The translations under genes were made by a program, and so were the position numbers. From Acidipropionibacterium virtanenii (lineage in GTDB: Bacteria; Actinomycetota; Actinomycetes; Propionibacteriales; Propionibacteriaceae), in assembly GCF_003325455.1 (NCBI RefSeq), contig NZ_CP025198.1, forward strand, positions 2,666,001-2,730,000: a DNA stretch of 64,000 nucleotides. Reading direction: 5' to 3'. The notes below the pieces were generated by a model, which ran no database searches, had not been told where the DNA came from, and saw nothing but the letters and a program-made list of their open reading frames with translations. Shown here in pieces: positions 9,195 through 19,149 of this stretch; positions within the stretch are counted from its first letter, which is position 1, and every line of letters begins with the position of its first letter.

Positions 9195-10061
9195 TCAGTT
9201 CACCGAGACGTGAACGTGGTCGTAGTGGTTGGCGGTGGTCGAACCGCGATCCTCCATGGGCCGCCAGCCCTCGCCGCTGCGCTGGATGTTCCAGATCTTC
9301 TGGCTCCAGATCGCGTAGTGCACGCCGAGCGAGGAGGCGTTGGAGCGCACATACTCGGCGATCGCATCGCCGGTGGCCGAATCGGAGACCATGAAGTCGA
9401 CGGCCTTGCCGCTGGCGTGGTCCTGAGACCCGTCGGTGAGCATCTGAACGCCGGGGAACTTGGCCTTGACGGCCTTCATCACGGCCACCGTGTTGGCGCT
9501 CAGGCCGCTGGTGTCGACGTCGAGGGTGGTCGATGAACTGCTGGAGGAGGAGCTGCTCGAGGAGCTGGAGGACGAACTCGACTTCTCCGAGGACTCGGAG
9601 TCCTGCGACTCGGAAGACTTGGTGGCAGTGGCCGTCGGTGTCGGTGTGGGTGTAGGTGTGGGGGTCGCCTTGTCCTTGAGGGCACCGGAGACCCTGGCGT
9701 CGGCGATCGCCGCACGCTGGGGCTTGCGAGCCTGGGAACGACTGATCTCTTTGCTCACCCGGCTGCTCACGTCCGGGGTCCGCTCCGCGCGACGGGGAGC
9801 GCTCGAGGCGCTCGAAGCCTTCGCCTGGGCCGCGGTGGGCGAGACAGCCGCCCCGGCCAGGGACTGCTTGGAGGATGCCGATGCGCTGGACACGACGGCC
9901 GTGCCCACCACGGCGGCGACAGCGAACGCGCTGACACCGGCTGTGAGTCGCTGCCGCAGGATGCTACCGGCACCCGGCATGGCCCGGCGCGGCTCGGAAC
10001 GATGTTCGGAGGCCTCGTCCTCCGACATGCGCCTGGGCTGAGCGTGGGTCGACTTCAACAC
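9195..10061 (-). CDS. secreted protein with M15-like C-terminal domain (paralog 2)
   Basis: 288 residues from GTG 10061, which has GGAGGAG seven bases upstream; the frame is open to 10103 but that start lacks a ribosome site. A signal/anchor segment (LTAGVSAFAVAAVVGTAVVSSASA) is followed by an Ala/Ser/Arg-rich region, a TPTPTPTPTPTATA stretch and a run of about 20 Ser residues. The C-terminal domain is closely similar to that of the gene at 8088-8879 (SQDHASGKAVDFMV, WNIQRSGEGWRPMEDRGSTT, NHYDHVHVS). The linkers look like wall-spanning spacers that place the catalytic-like domain in the cell wall. The two genes are probably a tandem duplication whose linkers have diverged. Confidence 0.8.
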   Translation of the reverse strand: MLKSTHAQPRRMSEDEASEHRSEPRRAMPGAGSILRQRLTAGVSAFAVAAVVGTAVVSSASASSKQSLAGAAVSPTAAQAKASSASSAPRRAERTPDVSSRVSKEISRSQARKPQRAAIADARVSGALKDKATPTPTPTPTPTATATKSSESQDSESSEKSSSSSSSSSSSSSSSSSTTLDVDTSGLSANTVAVMKAVKAKFPGVQMLTDGSQDHASGKAVDFMVSDSATGDAIAEYVRSNASSLGVHYAIWSQKIWNIQRSGEGWRPMEDRGSTTANHYDHVHVSVN

Positions 10062-10116
10062 AGTTCTCCTCCGGGATCGGGAACGCGGTGGGCGTGTGTC
10101 CACACATTAACCCATC

Positions 10117-10155
10117 CTGAAGAAAAACCAAAAATTACCTGAGAACTTCATAGAC
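10117..10155 (-). promoter_or_regulatory. 39-bp upstream element shared with the paralog
   Basis: The second copy of the element at 8939-8977, 56 bp before the GTG start. Its conserved ends are CTGAAG and TTCATAGA. It sits in the divergent gap to metB. Confidence 0.65.
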
Positions 10156-10325
10156 GGCGGTCTGAGGCACGTGGGACGAAATCGGCTTCGCCCTCGATCC
10201 GCGCACGGCACGGACGCCGCACACCACCTCCGCTGATTCACGTACTGGCGAGCGCGGAGCACCACCCGAACTGATCGCTAGAGTTCACCACGACGCAGGC
10301 ATCAACCCGCGGACCAGGAGAAATC

Positions 10326-11552
10326 ATGAATGCAGCTGACAGCCCGTCCCCCGCCTCCGGCCACGACCACCAGGCTTCCATGGAGGGACTGTCCGCACGA
10401 ATGCGCGGCCTGACGACCGGGATGAACGTCGACAACCAGCACAACGCCGTCGTCCCGCCCATCTACCTGAGCACCAACTACGGCTTCGAAGGCCTGGACG
10501 GACGTCCCCCGATCGACTACTCCCGCGGCGGCAATCCCACCCGCGACCAGCTCGGCCGGGCGCTGGCGACCCTGGAGGGAGGAGCAGGAGGCACCATCAC
10601 CTCCAGCGGCATGTCGGCGATCGCCCTGCTGATCGACGCCGTGGTGCCGGTCGGCGGCCATGTCATCGCGCCGCACGACTGCTACGGCGGCACCTGGCGC
10701 CTGCTGGACACCTGGGCCGGCACCGGCCGCCTCACCGTCGACTGGGTCGATGAGACCGACCTCCCCTCGCTGCAGACGGCGCTGACCGCCTTCGAGGGCC
10801 AGGAGGTGCGCACCAGTCTGGTCTGGATCGAGACGCCCTCCAATCCGCTGCTGCGGATCACCGATATCGCGGCCGTCTCCAGGCTCGCCCATGCCCGGGG
10901 CGCCGTCGTCGCGGCGGACAACACCTTCTGCTCCCCGCTTCTGCAGCGGCCCCTGGAGTTCGGCGCCGACCACGTGATCTCCTCCGACACCAAGTTCATC
11001 AACGGGCACTCCGACGTCGTCGGCGGATCAGTGGTCTCGGCCACCGCCGAGAGTGCCGAGCAGATCAGGTACCTGGCCAATGTCATCGGGGTCACCGCCT
11101 CCCCCTTCGACTCCTGGCTCACCCTGCGCGGCCTGCGCACCCTCGACGCCAGACTCCGGGTGCATGCCGAGAACACCGAGCGGATCGTCGAACTCCTCAC
11201 CTCCCACCCCGCGGTGAATGCCGTTCACTGGCCGGGACTGCCGGACCACCCCGGTCGCCGCCTCGCCCGCAAGCAGCAGGACGGCCCCGGCTCGCTGCTC
11301 AGCTTCGAGCTCGACGGCGGGATCGACGCCGTGCGTCGCTTCCTGGACGGGCTGCGCGGGTTCACCCTCGCCGAGTCCCTGGGCGGGGTGGAATCGCTGG
11401 TCTGCCATCCCTTCACGATGACCCACGCCGCGATGAGCGAACGCGCCAAGGCCGATGCCGGCGTCACCGAGTCGATGGTGCGGATGAGCGTGGGCATCGA
11501 GCCGGCCGGGGATCTGCTGGCCTGCCTCCACGAGGCGCTGGAGCGGGTGTGA
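10326..11552 (+). CDS. metB: cystathionine gamma-synthase / trans-sulfuration PLP enzyme
   Basis: 408 residues of the Cys/Met metabolism PLP family. It shows the phosphate-binding SSGMSAIALL, VVAADNTFCSPLLQRPLEFGAD and the PLP lysine in SDTKFINGHSDVVGG. It would join O-acyl-homoserine and cysteine to give cystathionine. The family also contains lyases and sulfhydrylases, and sequence alone does not separate these well. The start ATG has AGGAG seven bases upstream. An N-terminal extension of about 25 residues precedes the usual fold. No other methionine gene is adjacent. Confidence 0.85.
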   Translation: MNAADSPSPASGHDHQASMEGLSARMRGLTTGMNVDNQHNAVVPPIYLSTNYGFEGLDGRPPIDYSRGGNPTRDQLGRALATLEGGAGGTITSSGMSAIALLIDAVVPVGGHVIAPHDCYGGTWRLLDTWAGTGRLTVDWVDETDLPSLQTALTAFEGQEVRTSLVWIETPSNPLLRITDIAAVSRLAHARGAVVAADNTFCSPLLQRPLEFGADHVISSDTKFINGHSDVVGGSVVSATAESAEQIRYLANVIGVTASPFDSWLTLRGLRTLDARLRVHAENTERIVELLTSHPAVNAVHWPGLPDHPGRRLARKQQDGPGSLLSFELDGGIDAVRRFLDGLRGFTLAESLGGVESLVCHPFTMTHAAMSERAKADAGVTESMVRMSVGIEPAGDLLACLHEALERV

Positions 11553-11592
11553 CCCGCCACCCGGCTACGCGCCCGGTGGCAGAATTGCCCTC

Positions 11593-12990
11593 GTGACGCG
11601 ATTCCTGTCTGCCAAGCCCGACGCGCGGCTGCTCCCCCTGCCCTGGAGCACTCCGCTGGCCGACTGGCCGACTGACCGGCTGGTGGCGCTGCCCCGAGGC
11701 ATCTCCCGCCACGTGGTCCGATTCATCAAGGTGGGCGAGTCGGTCTACGCGGCCAAGGAGGTCGTCGAGCACCTGGCGATCCACGAGTACCGGCTGCTCC
11801 ACGACCTCGATCGCCTGGGCACCCCCTCGGTGGAGCCGATCGGGGTGGTGACGGGGCGCGCCGACATCGACGGGGAGCCGCTGGACCCGGTCCTCATCAC
11901 CCGCCACCTGCAGTTCTCCCTGCCGTACCGGTCGCTGTTCCACACCGGCGTGCGCCAGGGCACCGTGATGAGGCTGCTCGACGCCCTCGTCGTGCTGCTG
12001 GTGAGGCTCCATCTCGTGGGCTTCCTGTGGGGGGACGTCTCCCTGTCGAATGTGCTGTTCCGCCGCGACGCCGATGCCTTCGCCGCCTATCTCGTCGACG
12101 CCGAGACCGGGGAGCTCCACGACGCCCTCACCAACGGGCAGCGCGAGCACGACCTGCAGATCGCCCGCACCAATATGTTCGGCGAGTTCCTCGACCTGGA
12201 GGAGGGCGACATGCTCGACTCCTCGTTGGATCCGCTCAATCTGGTGACCACCATCGAGAGCCGTTACCGCGAGTTGTGGGATGAACTGACCGGAGCGGAG
12301 GAGTACGCCGGCTCCGACATCTCCCAGGTCGAGTCGCGGGTGCGTCGTCTCAACGCGCTGGGCTTCGACGTCGCCGAGCTCGATATCGAGACCTCGCCCG
12401 ACGGCTCCACCCTGCGCATCCAGCCGAAGGTCGTCGACGCCGGCCACCACCAGCGCCGGCTCATGCGTCTGACGGGGCTGGACGTCGAGGAGAACCAGGC
12501 CCGCCGTCTCCTCAACGACCTCGACACCTTCCGCGCCCGCAAGGGTCTCCAGCAGGCCGACGAGGCCGTGGTCGCGCACATGTGGCTCACCGAGTGCTTC
12601 GAACCGGTGATCGCCCAGATCCCGCCGGAGCTGGCCCGCAAGCGGGAGCTGGCACAGTTCTTCCACGAGGTCCTGGACTACCGCTGGTACCAGTCGCAGC
12701 GCGAGAATCGCGAGGTCTCCCACGTGGATGCGGCCAAGGGATACGTGCGCGACGTGCTCGCCCAACTGCCCGACGAGGCGATGAGCGCCGAATCGGTGGT
12801 CCCGGTCGAGGGCGAGAATGTCAGTGAGCAGGCCGTCCATCAGATGGTCAACCCCTACGACCCCTCCCTGGGGTACGTGGAGGACCAGGAGGACGAGCCC
12901 CCCTACGATCCGTGGGAGGACGGCGCCCAGGAGGAGGCGGCACCGGATTTCCTGGACATGGCGTCGCTGCGCGCGAAGGCGAAGAAGTAG
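11593..12990 (+). CDS. DUF4032-domain protein (kinase-like fold)
   Basis: 465 residues from GTG 11593. The N-terminal half resembles the lipopolysaccharide/aminoglycoside kinase fold: YAAKEVVEHLAIHEYRLL has the Lys-Glu pair, and VGFLWGDVSLSNVLFRRD looks like a catalytic loop with HGD replaced by WGD. The remainder is the DUF4032 region conserved in actinobacteria. The C-terminus is acidic (EDQEDEPPYDPWEDGAQEE). The function of the family is not established. It lies 40 bp after metB and could be cotranscribed with it. Confidence 0.75.
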   Translation: MTRFLSAKPDARLLPLPWSTPLADWPTDRLVALPRGISRHVVRFIKVGESVYAAKEVVEHLAIHEYRLLHDLDRLGTPSVEPIGVVTGRADIDGEPLDPVLITRHLQFSLPYRSLFHTGVRQGTVMRLLDALVVLLVRLHLVGFLWGDVSLSNVLFRRDADAFAAYLVDAETGELHDALTNGQREHDLQIARTNMFGEFLDLEEGDMLDSSLDPLNLVTTIESRYRELWDELTGAEEYAGSDISQVESRVRRLNALGFDVAELDIETSPDGSTLRIQPKVVDAGHHQRRLMRLTGLDVEENQARRLLNDLDTFRARKGLQQADEAVVAHMWLTECFEPVIAQIPPELARKRELAQFFHEVLDYRWYQSQRENREVSHVDAAKGYVRDVLAQLPDEAMSAESVVPVEGENVSEQAVHQMVNPYDPSLGYVEDQEDEPPYDPWEDGAQEEAAPDFLDMASLRAKAKK

Positions 12991-13002
12991 CGGAGAACGG
13001 AG

Positions 13003-13293
13003 TCAGTCGTCCTCATCCTCGTCGGACTCCTCGACGACCTTCTTCTTCGGGAGCGACGCCACCGTGATCCCCTTCCACCCTGCGGCCGAGCCCACCTCTG
13101 AGAGGTTCACCGGGGCCGACGACGCCGACCTGGCGGGGCCGTGAGCGGCGGTGCCCGGATCCTCGTCCTCGTCGTCGAAGGGCTTGGATCCCGGCGCGGT
13201 GGGTCGGATCGGTTCGCCCATCGCCGCCGCGAGGGCCTGGGCGATCGCGCCGGAGGACGGCTTGTGCTTGCGGATCTCGGCCATGACCCCCAT
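13003..13293 (-). CDS. small charged protein of unknown function
   Basis: About 96 residues if ATG 13293 ([15 protein letters not shown]) is used, 93 from ATG 13284. The N-terminal 30 residues are basic and helix-like. The C-terminus is basic then strongly acidic ([17 protein letters not shown]). No membrane segment or known motif is visible. It is encoded between two plus-strand genes and its 5' end is 40 bp from the cysS start, so the two promoters face away from each other. I do not recognise the family; the coding bias of the frame and the sensible start support it as real. Confidence 0.55.
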   Translation of the reverse strand: MGVMAEIRKHKPSSGAIAQALAAAMGEPIRPTAPGSKPFDDEDEDPGTAAHGPARSASSAPVNLSEVGSAAGWKGITVASLPKKKVVEESDEDEDD

Positions 13294-13333
13294 GGTAAAC
13301 GCCGTCGGTCGCGGCGCCGGTAGGCTGTCCCCC

Positions 13334-14779
13334 GTGACCTTCCAGCTGTACAACACCGCGTCGCGCCAGATCGAGACGTTCGTCCCACTCACGCCCGGCA
13401 AGGTGACGATCTACCACTGCGGCATGACGGTGCAGTCATCGCCGCACCTGGGCCACATCCGCAAGGAGGTCGTCTTCGACGTCCTGCGTCGCTGGCTGGA
13501 GCACAGCGGATACGACATCACCGTGGTGGCCAACGTCACCGACGTCGATGACAAGATCCTCAACAAGTCAGCCGCGCAGGGGGTCCCGTGGTGGGCGCTG
13601 GCCTACCACTTCGAGACCGAGCTGCACGCCGCCTACCACGCCCTGGGATGCCGCCCGCCGACCTACGAGCCGCGCGCCACCGGTCACATCCCCGAGATGA
13701 TCGAGCTCATCGCGATCCTCATCGAGCGCGGCCACGCCTACCCCGCCGCCGACGGGTCCGGCGACGTCTACTTCGATGTGCGCTCGTGGCCCCGCTACGG
13801 GGAGCTGTCGGGCATGAAGGTCGACGAGATGGCCCCCGCCGAGGACTCCGACCCGCGCGGCAAGCACGACCCCCGCGACTTCGCGCTGTGGAAGGGTCAC
13901 AAGGGCTCCGAGCCGCTCACCGCCTCCTGGAACACCCCTTGGGGGCGCGGTCGGCCGGGCTGGCATCTGGAGTGCTCGGCGATGGCCGGCAAATACCTGG
14001 GCGACGCCTTCGACATCCACGGCGGCGGGATCGACCTGCGCTTCCCCCACCACGAGAACGAGCTGGCGCAGTCCGCGGCGGCCGGTCGGCCCTTCGCCCA
14101 CTACTGGATGCACAACGCCTGGGTGACGATGGCCGGGGAGAAGATGAGCAAGTCGCTGGGCAACACGGCCCGGGTCACCGAGGTGACCCGCGACCACGAC
14201 CCGCGCGCCGTCCGCTACTTCCTGCTGGCCCCGCACTACCGTTCCACCATCGAGTTCTCCCCCGCCGACGAGCAGACCCTGGGTTCCCTGGACGAGGCCG
14301 AGAAGGCCGTCGAGCGGATCGACGGCTTCCTGCGCCGCGCCGTCGAACTGGTGGGACCAGCCGTTGACGACGTCGATCCCTCCCCGACCGCCGAGGAGCA
14401 GGCCTTCGCCGCGGCGATGGACGACGACCTGGGCACCCCGACAGCCGTCGCGGCCCTCTTCGACGCCATCGGTGCCGGCAACCGGGCGATCGCCTCGGGG
14501 GACGCGGGGGCCGCCGCCGTCTCGCTGGCCGCGGTGCGCCGGATGCTCGACGTCCTCGGCCTGGATCCCGACGGCCCCGAGTGGATCGATGCTCCCGGCT
14601 CGGCCGAGGACAAGCTCGAGCCGGTGGTCGACGGACTGGTCCAGGCCATGCTCGCCCAGCGTCAGGAGGCGCGGGCCCGCAAGGACTGGGCCACCGCCGA
14701 CGCCATCCGTGACACACTGTCGGGTCTCGGCCTGACCATCGAGGACACCCCCGCCGGGGCCCGTTGGTCACTGAGCTGA
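13334..14779 (+). CDS. cysS: cysteinyl-tRNA synthetase
   Basis: Charges tRNA-Cys with cysteine. The 481-residue class I synthetase has the HIGH motif as HLGHIRKE, zinc ligands in YHCGMTVQ and [11 protein letters not shown] plus [11 protein letters not shown], and the KMSKS loop EKMSKSLGN. The C-terminal DALR-type helical region is present. The start GTG 13334 gives [16 protein letters not shown], the normal family N-terminus; the longer open frame upstream overlaps the minus-strand gene. It precedes rlmB by 39 bp, a common actinobacterial order. MshC is unlikely because the KMSKS and tail are those of CysS. Confidence 0.93.
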   Translation: MTFQLYNTASRQIETFVPLTPGKVTIYHCGMTVQSSPHLGHIRKEVVFDVLRRWLEHSGYDITVVANVTDVDDKILNKSAAQGVPWWALAYHFETELHAAYHALGCRPPTYEPRATGHIPEMIELIAILIERGHAYPAADGSGDVYFDVRSWPRYGELSGMKVDEMAPAEDSDPRGKHDPRDFALWKGHKGSEPLTASWNTPWGRGRPGWHLECSAMAGKYLGDAFDIHGGGIDLRFPHHENELAQSAAAGRPFAHYWMHNAWVTMAGEKMSKSLGNTARVTEVTRDHDPRAVRYFLLAPHYRSTIEFSPADEQTLGSLDEAEKAVERIDGFLRRAVELVGPAVDDVDPSPTAEEQAFAAAMDDDLGTPTAVAALFDAIGAGNRAIASGDAGAAAVSLAAVRRMLDVLGLDPDGPEWIDAPGSAEDKLEPVVDGLVQAMLAQRQEARARKDWATADAIRDTLSGLGLTIEDTPAGARWSLS

Positions 14780-14818
14780 CTTCCATCACCGCAACGATCC
14801 AGCTCCACAGGAGGCACC

Positions 14819-15790
14819 ATGCCCGGAAACTCACAGCGTCGAGGTGCTGGAACCAACCGTTCCTCCAAGTTCGCCGGCAAGGGCGCCACGGCCGGCTCCG
14901 GTGGCCGGGTGCGCCGCGGCCTGCGGGGCCGCGGACCGACCCCCAAGGCCGAGGACCGCCCTTACCACAAGGCCTACAAGGACAAGCAGCACGACAACCG
15001 CCAGCCGAGACAGGGCGCCAAGGCCCCGAAGGGGGTCGGCCCCGAATGGGTGATCGGCCGCAACGCCGTCCTGGAGGCCCTTCACGCCGGGCTGCCGGTG
15101 CGCGCCTCCTACGTCGCCGAGGGCGCCGAGCACGACTCGCGGCTGCGCGAGATCCTGTCCCACACCGCAGACCACTCGATGCCGATGCTCCAGGTGAGCC
15201 GCGGCGAGCTGGATCGGCTGACCGGCGGCACCAACCACCAGGGCGTGGCGATCCGGCTGCCCGAGTATGAGTACGCCGACATCGACGATCTCATCGCCGC
15301 CGGCGTGGAGTCGCCCGCCGCCGGGCTCATCGTCGCCCTGGACAAGGTGACCGACCCGCGGAACCTGGGCGCGATCATCCGTTCGACGGCCGCATTCGGC
15401 GCCCAGGGGGTGCTCATCCCCTCGCGCCGCTCGGCGTCGATGACCGCCGCGGCCTGGAAGACCTCGGCCGGTGCCGCCGCCCGCATCCCGGTGGCGATGG
15501 CCGCCAACCTCAACCAGGCCCTGACCAAGCTGAAGAAGGCCGGCTACACCGTGGTGGGGCTGGCCGGTGAGGCCGACGCCGACATCACCGACGCACCCGG
15601 GCTCGACGGCCCGCTGGTGCTGGTGATCGGCTCGGAGGGGGAGGGCCTGGCACGACTCACCCGCGACACCTGCGATGTGCTGGCCTCCATCCCGATCACC
15701 AGCACGGTCGAGTCCCTCAACGCCTCGGTCGCGGCCTCCATCGCCCTCTACGAGGTCTCGCGAGTCCGCGGGGCGGGCTCCGGTGATTGA
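14819..15790 (+). CDS. rlmB: 23S rRNA (guanosine-2'-O-)-methyltransferase RlmB
   Basis: A SpoU/TrmH-family methyltransferase of 323 residues. It has a basic, Gly/Arg-rich N-terminal tail of about 75 residues, a substrate-binding domain (WVIGRNAVLEALHAG) and a knotted SAM domain with KVTDPRNLGAIIRSTAAFGAQGVLIP, VIGSEGEGLARL and ESLNASVAASIALYE. It methylates G2251-equivalent in 23S rRNA. AGGAGG precedes the ATG. The long basic tail is usual for actinobacterial members. Confidence 0.9.
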   Translation: MPGNSQRRGAGTNRSSKFAGKGATAGSGGRVRRGLRGRGPTPKAEDRPYHKAYKDKQHDNRQPRQGAKAPKGVGPEWVIGRNAVLEALHAGLPVRASYVAEGAEHDSRLREILSHTADHSMPMLQVSRGELDRLTGGTNHQGVAIRLPEYEYADIDDLIAAGVESPAAGLIVALDKVTDPRNLGAIIRSTAAFGAQGVLIPSRRSASMTAAAWKTSAGAAARIPVAMAANLNQALTKLKKAGYTVVGLAGEADADITDAPGLDGPLVLVIGSEGEGLARLTRDTCDVLASIPITSTVESLNASVAASIALYEVSRVRGAGSGD

Positions 15791-16385
15791 GGGGCGGATC
15801 TCCCCCTCCGACCGGCAGGCCCGCGCACACTCATTCGGAGAGGCAGCCACCGACTACCAGCGCTACCGCCCCGACTACCCGATCGAGGCCGTCAGACATC
15901 TGGTGGCCGGAGCCCCGGCCGGCGGGCGGGTGCTGGATCTGGGGGCCGGCACCGGAAAGCTCACTGACCGCCTGGTGGCCCTCGGCCGCGAACTGGCCCG
16001 CGTGATGCGCGGGGCCCGACCCCTGGGGCTGGCCTGGAACACCGATCACACCGATTCCGGATGGCTGGCCCGCATCGAGGCGATCCGCAATGTGCCGCGG
16101 GGCTCGGAACTCAACCGCGGCCCAGACCGCACGCCAGCCGCGCCGGGCCCGGGCTGGTTGCCCTTCACCCGGTATGACGTCGAGTGGTCGCGCACGATGC
16201 TCAAGGAGGATTTCCTGGCGCTGTGGCGGACCCATTCGCAGTGGCTCACCGCCACCGATGAGCAGCGGACGGAATGGATGTCCGGATGGCGGGAGATTCT
16301 GGCCACCGACCCCGCCGTGGCAACCTTGGACGCGGTCTCGATTCCGATGACCACCGAGTGCTGGGTGACCCGACCAGGAGGTTGA
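15783..16385 (+). CDS. class I SAM methyltransferase with an internal deletion
   Basis: 200 residues from GTG 15783, overlapping the rlmB stop by 8 bases. The N-terminus is that of the UbiE/MenG-like actinobacterial family (ARAHSFGEAATDYQRYRPDYP) with SAM motif I VLDLGAGTGKLTDRL. Directly after LVALGRE the protein jumps to LARVMRGARPLGLAWNTDHTDSGW, which in relatives lies after motifs II-IV. Some 55-65 residues holding the acidic ribose-binding loop and the D-x-V/W-HW region are missing, with the frame kept. The product probably cannot bind SAM normally; treat as a decaying gene. The downstream MFS gene overlaps its stop by one base. Confidence 0.75.
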   Translation: MIEGRISPSDRQARAHSFGEAATDYQRYRPDYPIEAVRHLVAGAPAGGRVLDLGAGTGKLTDRLVALGRELARVMRGARPLGLAWNTDHTDSGWLARIEAIRNVPRGSELNRGPDRTPAAPGPGWLPFTRYDVEWSRTMLKEDFLALWRTHSQWLTATDEQRTEWMSGWREILATDPAVATLDAVSIPMTTECWVTRPGG

Positions 16386-17587
16386 TGGTGAGTGCGCAGG
16401 AGCAGCCCGGAGGCCGGGGTCTCAGTCACAGCCTTCTGCTCCTCATGGCGACGGCCACCGGCCTGTGCGTCGGCGGCAACTACCTCAACCAGCCGCTGCT
16501 CGACGAGATCTCGCGGCACTTCGGCGTCCCCGTGGCAACCGCCGCCACCAGCGTCACCGTCGCCCAGTTCGCCTACGCCCTGGGGCTGGTGCTCTTCGTG
16601 CCGCTGGGCGACATGGTCAACAGGCGCAAGCTCGCCGTGACTCTGCTGGTGCTCTCGGCGGCGGGACTGCTCACCGCCGCCGTGTCGACCACCTTCACCG
16701 TCATGATGATCGGCACCGCCGTGGGCTCGCTGTTCTCGGTGGCCGCGCAGGTGCTGGTGCCCTTCGCCTCCGAACTGGCCGCCCCCGGCAGGGGCGGATC
16801 GGCGGTGGGCACCATGATGACCGGGCTGCTCGTCGGCATCCTGGTGGCCCGCGCGGTCTCGGGCATGTTGAGCATGGTGGGCGGCTGGAAGACCGCCTAC
16901 TGGGTGCTGGGCGTGCTGCTGGTGGCGATGGCCGCCGCGCTGTGGCGGGCGCTGCCCGATGTGCCGGTTCCCGAGACCTTCAGCCTCACCCGGGTGCCCG
17001 CATCCATGGCCAAGGCCTGGACGCGTTATCCGAAGGTCCGCTCCCGGGCGGTGATCTCGGCCCTGCTGTTCGCCTCGATGAGCGCCTGCTTCGCGACCAT
17101 GACGCCGCTGCTGGCCGGCCCGCCGCACGATCTGGGCCCCGGCGTCATCGGGCTGCTGGGACTGCTCGGGGTGGTGGGCGCCTTCGCCGCCGGCCCGGTG
17201 GGCAGGCTGGCCGATCGCGGACTGGGAAACCGCGCGGTGGCGTCGGGCCTGGCGATCCTGGCGGCCGGGTGGTTGGCGATGTGGTTCGGGACGTGGTCGG
17301 TGGTGATGTTCGGGATCGGTTTCATCCTCGTCGACCTGGGGCTGCAGAGCGCCCACGTCACCAACATGAACGTCGTCTACGCCCAGGAGCCCACGCTGCG
17401 CTCACGGCTCAACTCGTTGTACATGACGACCTATTTCATCGGCGGGTCGGTGGGTTCCGCGGTGGCCGTCGGTCTCTGGAGCCGGTTCGGCTGGCACGGC
17501 GTGGTGATCGCGGCCCTGGCCTTCGTGGCGGCCGCCGGCGTCGTCTTCGCCCTGGAACTGCTGCGGGACCGGCGCAGCACGGTGTGA
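16385..17587 (+). CDS. MFS transporter, 12 helices
   Basis: 400 residues from ATG 16385 (the stop of the previous gene and this start share one base; AGGAGG lies just upstream). It has a hydrophobic pattern of about 12 segments, GGNYLNQPLLDEISRHFGV in helix 1, motif A as PLGDMVNRRKLA and a second half starting near SLTRVPASMAKAW. This matches the YfiS/YgaY-like group of small-molecule exporters. Substrate unknown. Translational coupling to the damaged methyltransferase suggests they once acted together. Confidence 0.82.
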   Translation: MVSAQEQPGGRGLSHSLLLLMATATGLCVGGNYLNQPLLDEISRHFGVPVATAATSVTVAQFAYALGLVLFVPLGDMVNRRKLAVTLLVLSAAGLLTAAVSTTFTVMMIGTAVGSLFSVAAQVLVPFASELAAPGRGGSAVGTMMTGLLVGILVARAVSGMLSMVGGWKTAYWVLGVLLVAMAAALWRALPDVPVPETFSLTRVPASMAKAWTRYPKVRSRAVISALLFASMSACFATMTPLLAGPPHDLGPGVIGLLGLLGVVGAFAAGPVGRLADRGLGNRAVASGLAILAAGWLAMWFGTWSVVMFGIGFILVDLGLQSAHVTNMNVVYAQEPTLRSRLNSLYMTTYFIGGSVGSAVAVGLWSRFGWHGVVIAALAFVAAAGVVFALELLRDRRSTV

Positions 17588-17660
17588 GACGCCGTCTCAG
17601 GCAAGCCTGCGCGCCGGAGCCGCGTACTAGGGTGAGACCGCCCCACAACAGGAGGAATCA

Positions 17661-19127
17661 GTGCCCGAGTCCACTTACCCGGAACCCACGAGCATCAACG
17701 AGCAGGCCTCCCCGGCCTACCAGACCCTGCTGAACATCATCGGTTCGGTCGAGCCGCGGATCGCCGACGCCACCAGGGCCGAGCTGCACGACCAGCGTCA
17801 CTCCCTCAAGCTCATCGCCTCGGAGAACTACGCCTCCCTGCCGGTGCTGGCCACCATGGGCACCTGGCTGTCCGACAAGTACGCCGAGGGCACCATCGGC
17901 CACCGCTTCTACGCGGGCTGTCAGAACGTCGACACCGTGGAGGCGGTGGCCGCCGAGCACGCAAGGGAGCTGTTCGGCGCCGATCACGCCTATGTGCAGC
18001 CGCACTCGGGCATCGACGCCAATGTCACCGCCTACTGGTCGATCCTGGCCCACCATGTGGAGACCCCGGCGCTGGCCGAGTTCGGGTCGAAGAACGTCAA
18101 TGACCTCTCCCAGGAGGACTGGGACACCCTGCGCCACAGGTTCAACGACCAGCGCGCGATCGGCATGAGCCTGGACGCCGGCGGGCACCTCACCCACGGC
18201 TTCCGCCCCAACATCTCGGGCAAGATGTTCGACCAGCGCTCCTACGGCACCGATCCGCAGACCGGTCTGCTGGATTACGACAAGGTGCGCGAGCTGGCCC
18301 GCGAGTTCAAGCCGCTGGTCATCGTGGCCGGCTACTCGGCCTACCCGCGCCGGGTGAACTTCGCCAGGATGCGCGAGATCGCCGATGAGATCGGCGCCGT
18401 GCTGATGGTCGACATGGCCCACTTCGCCGGCCTGGTGGCCGGCAAGGTGTTCACCGGCGACGAGGACCCGGTGCCCCACGCCCAGGTGGTCACGACCACC
18501 ACCCACAAGTCCCTGCGCGGGCCCCGCGGAGGCCTGATCCTGGTGAACAAGGAGTACGCCGACGACGTCGACCGCGGCTGCCCGATGGTGCTCGGCGGCC
18601 CGCTGGCCCATGTCATGGCCGCCAAGGCGGTCGCCCTGGCCGAGGCCCGCACCCAGGCCTTCCGCGACTACGCCCAGAAGGTCGCCGACAACTCCAAGGC
18701 CCTGGCAGAGGGGCTCATGAAGCGCGGCGTCAAGCTCGTCACCGACGGCACCGACAACCACATCAACCTGCTCGACGTCACCACCAGCTTCGGGCTGACC
18801 GGCCGGCAGGCCGAGGCCGCGCTGCTGGACTCCGGCATCGTCACCAACCGCAACTCGATCCCCGCCGACCCGAACGGCGCCTGGTACACCTCCGGAGTGA
18901 GGATCGGCACGCCGGCGCTCACCTCCCGCGGCTTCGGCGCCGACGAGTTCGACCGAGTCGCCGCCCTGATCGTCGAGGCCCTGACGGCCACCACTGCGAA
19001 GACGGCGTCGACCGGCAGGCCGGGCAAGGCCAAGTACGAGATGGCCGACGGCGTCGCCGATCGGGTCCATGCCGAGGCCGACGAGCTGGTCGGCAACTTC
19101 CCGCTCTACCCCGGCCTGGAGCTGTAG
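17661..19127 (+). CDS. glyA: serine hydroxymethyltransferase
   Basis: Interconverts serine and glycine with tetrahydrofolate. The 488-residue PLP enzyme shows [41 protein letters not shown], the PLP lysine in [16 protein letters not shown] and [16 protein letters not shown]. It is longer than the 415-430-residue standard form, with inserts around residues 115-150, as in the long actinobacterial variant. GTG 17661 has GGAGGA nine bases upstream. With sdaA at the left end the window has both serine-to-pyruvate and serine-to-one-carbon routes. Confidence 0.93.
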   Translation: MPESTYPEPTSINEQASPAYQTLLNIIGSVEPRIADATRAELHDQRHSLKLIASENYASLPVLATMGTWLSDKYAEGTIGHRFYAGCQNVDTVEAVAAEHARELFGADHAYVQPHSGIDANVTAYWSILAHHVETPALAEFGSKNVNDLSQEDWDTLRHRFNDQRAIGMSLDAGGHLTHGFRPNISGKMFDQRSYGTDPQTGLLDYDKVRELAREFKPLVIVAGYSAYPRRVNFARMREIADEIGAVLMVDMAHFAGLVAGKVFTGDEDPVPHAQVVTTTTHKSLRGPRGGLILVNKEYADDVDRGCPMVLGGPLAHVMAAKAVALAEARTQAFRDYAQKVADNSKALAEGLMKRGVKLVTDGTDNHINLLDVTTSFGLTGRQAEAALLDSGIVTNRNSIPADPNGAWYTSGVRIGTPALTSRGFGADEFDRVAALIVEALTATTAKTASTGRPGKAKYEMADGVADRVHAEADELVGNFPLYPGLEL

Positions 19128-19149
19128 GGGGGCTGAGCAGTACGGCAGT

